From Roseovarius mucosus DSM 17069 (GTDB lineage: Bacteria; Pseudomonadota; Alphaproteobacteria; Rhodobacterales; Rhodobacteraceae): 64,000 nt of DNA. Every line of letters begins with the position of its first letter. Within the stretch, counting starts at the first letter, position 1. Below, piece by piece: positions 63,306 through 64,000 of the stretch. The notes under the pieces are model-generated. The model did not search any database. It worked only from the letters and a program-made list of their open reading frames with translations, and was not told where the DNA came from. A program made the position numbers and the translations under genes. Where the stretch lies: positions 62,001-126,000 of the forward strand of contig NZ_KN293991.1 of NCBI RefSeq assembly GCF_000768555.3, in the 5' to 3' direction.

Positions 63306-64000
63306 ATGAGAATCGGATGTCCGACAGAAATCAAGCCGCAGGAATTCCGCGTGGGCATCACGCCTATTGCCGCAAAAGAGGCCGTGGGCCATGGCCACGA
63401 AGTTCTGATCCAATCCGGCGCAGGCCTTGGGGCCGGGTTTGACGATGCGGCCTATCAGGCGGCCGGGGCCAAGATCGTTGGCACCGCCCAAGAGATTTTC
63501 GCGCAAGCCGACATGGTGGTGAAGGTCAAGGAACCGCAGGCCGTCGAGCGCAAGATGCTGCGCGAGGGGCAGGTTCTGTTCACCTATCTGCATCTGGCAC
63601 CGGACCCGGAACAGACCAAGGATCTGTTGGCCTCTGGGGCCACCTGCATCGCCTATGAGACAGTGACGGATCGCGCGGGCGGCCTGCCTTTGCTCGCGCC
63701 GATGTCTGAAGTTGCCGGACGCCTGGCACCGCAGGTCGGCGCCTGGACGTTGCAAAAGGCCAATGGCGGGCGCGGCGTGCTGATGGGCGGCGTGCCCGGT
63801 GTCGGCCCGGCGCGCGTGATCGTGATCGGCGGCGGTGTCGTGGGCACCCATGCCGCCAAGATCGCGGCGGGCATGGGCGCGGATGTGACCGTGCTGGATC
63901 GCTCACTGCCGCGTCTGCGCTATCTCGATGACGTGTTTGGTGGCACGTTCAAGACCGGCTATTCTTCGGCCGGGTTGCTGGAAGAATTGCTGCCGCTGGC
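63306..64000 (+). CDS. ald: Alanine dehydrogenase, N-terminal part (runs off window)
   Basis: The first 231 codons. MRIGCPTEIKPQEFRVGITP is the Ald N-terminus. The pyruvate/alanine-binding Lys is in MVVKVKEPQAVE and the catalytic His in FTYLHLAPDPEQT. NAD-binding GVGPARVIVIGGGVVGTHAA is seen before the end. It interconverts alanine and pyruvate plus ammonia. GGGAGG lies 8 bases before ATG 63306. PntA-like transhydrogenases share the fold, but the N-terminus is that of Ald. Confidence 0.9.
   Translation, partial: MRIGCPTEIKPQEFRVGITPIAAKEAVGHGHEVLIQSGAGLGAGFDDAAYQAAGAKIVGTAQEIFAQADMVVKVKEPQAVERKMLREGQVLFTYLHLAPDPEQTKDLLASGATCIAYETVTDRAGGLPLLAPMSEVAGRLAPQVGAWTLQKANGGRGVLMGGVPGVGPARVIVIGGGVVGTHAAKIAAGMGADVTVLDRSLPRLRYLDDVFGGTFKTGYSSAGLLEELLPL

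Overview
The window is high-GC chromosomal DNA from an alphaproteobacterium, most likely a marine or halotolerant member of the Rhodobacteraceae (Roseobacter group). This rests on the gene families and their arrangement: ectABC-ask with a divergent MarR regulator, a tiny CHCC zinc-finger protein beside polA, an NDUFA9-like protein, DUF2853, gltD and gltB flanking two GFA proteins, and intergenic GC-rich hairpins ending in conserved tags. No phylogenetic placement was computed.

Layout. 0-3.5 kb: a truncated Tat-exported protein, a regulator with a PBP-like domain, and a tungstate ABC transporter (tupACB). 3.6-8.6 kb: a methyltransferase and a CoA-transferase divergent from a LysR regulator, acyl-CoA dehydrogenase and MaoC-like hydratase, looking like a CoA-thioester catabolic pathway of unknown substrate. 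8.6-10.9 kb: an ArsR repressor, an ArsP-type permease and a transglutaminase-like protein. 11-16.9 kb: a BMP-type nucleoside ABC transporter ending in a cytosine-deaminase-like gene, behind a FadR/GntR-type operator. 16.9-25.8 kb: a DUF4139 protein and surface-sugar genes (KpsM-like permease, cysQ, a KdsB-like transferase, galU, galE, a glycosyltransferase, a FkbM methyltransferase). 25.9-29.3 kb: a frameshifted small secreted gene, ahcY with a structured leader, and DUF922, DUF2853 and MarR genes. 29.5-33.2 kb: ectoine biosynthesis. 33.4-37.5 kb: an ABC ATPase, the CHCC protein and polA.

37.8-46.6 kb is a more AT-rich accessory block with its right edge at the 3' end of a tRNA-Leu gene, next to a decayed tyrosine-recombinase fragment. 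It carries a coiled-coil protein, UDP-sulfoquinovose synthase (sqdB), an APS-reductase-type cysH, a sulfotransferase, a 1101-residue protein with three glycosyltransferase domains, and a truncated SGNH-hydrolase-like gene. No sulfolipid synthase is visible. I read it as a candidate locus for a sulfoquinovose-containing and/or sulfated surface glycan. This is the most interesting part of the window, and the idea is an inference.

46.7-64 kb returns to core genes: an NDUFA9-like protein, uppP, gltD-GFA-GFA-gltB, mtgA, a GST, queG, a hydantoinase/oxoprolinase-family gene, kbl-tdh, and an Lrp regulator divergent from alanine dehydrogenase, which runs off the window. No CRISPR array, rRNA operon or intact insertion sequence was seen.
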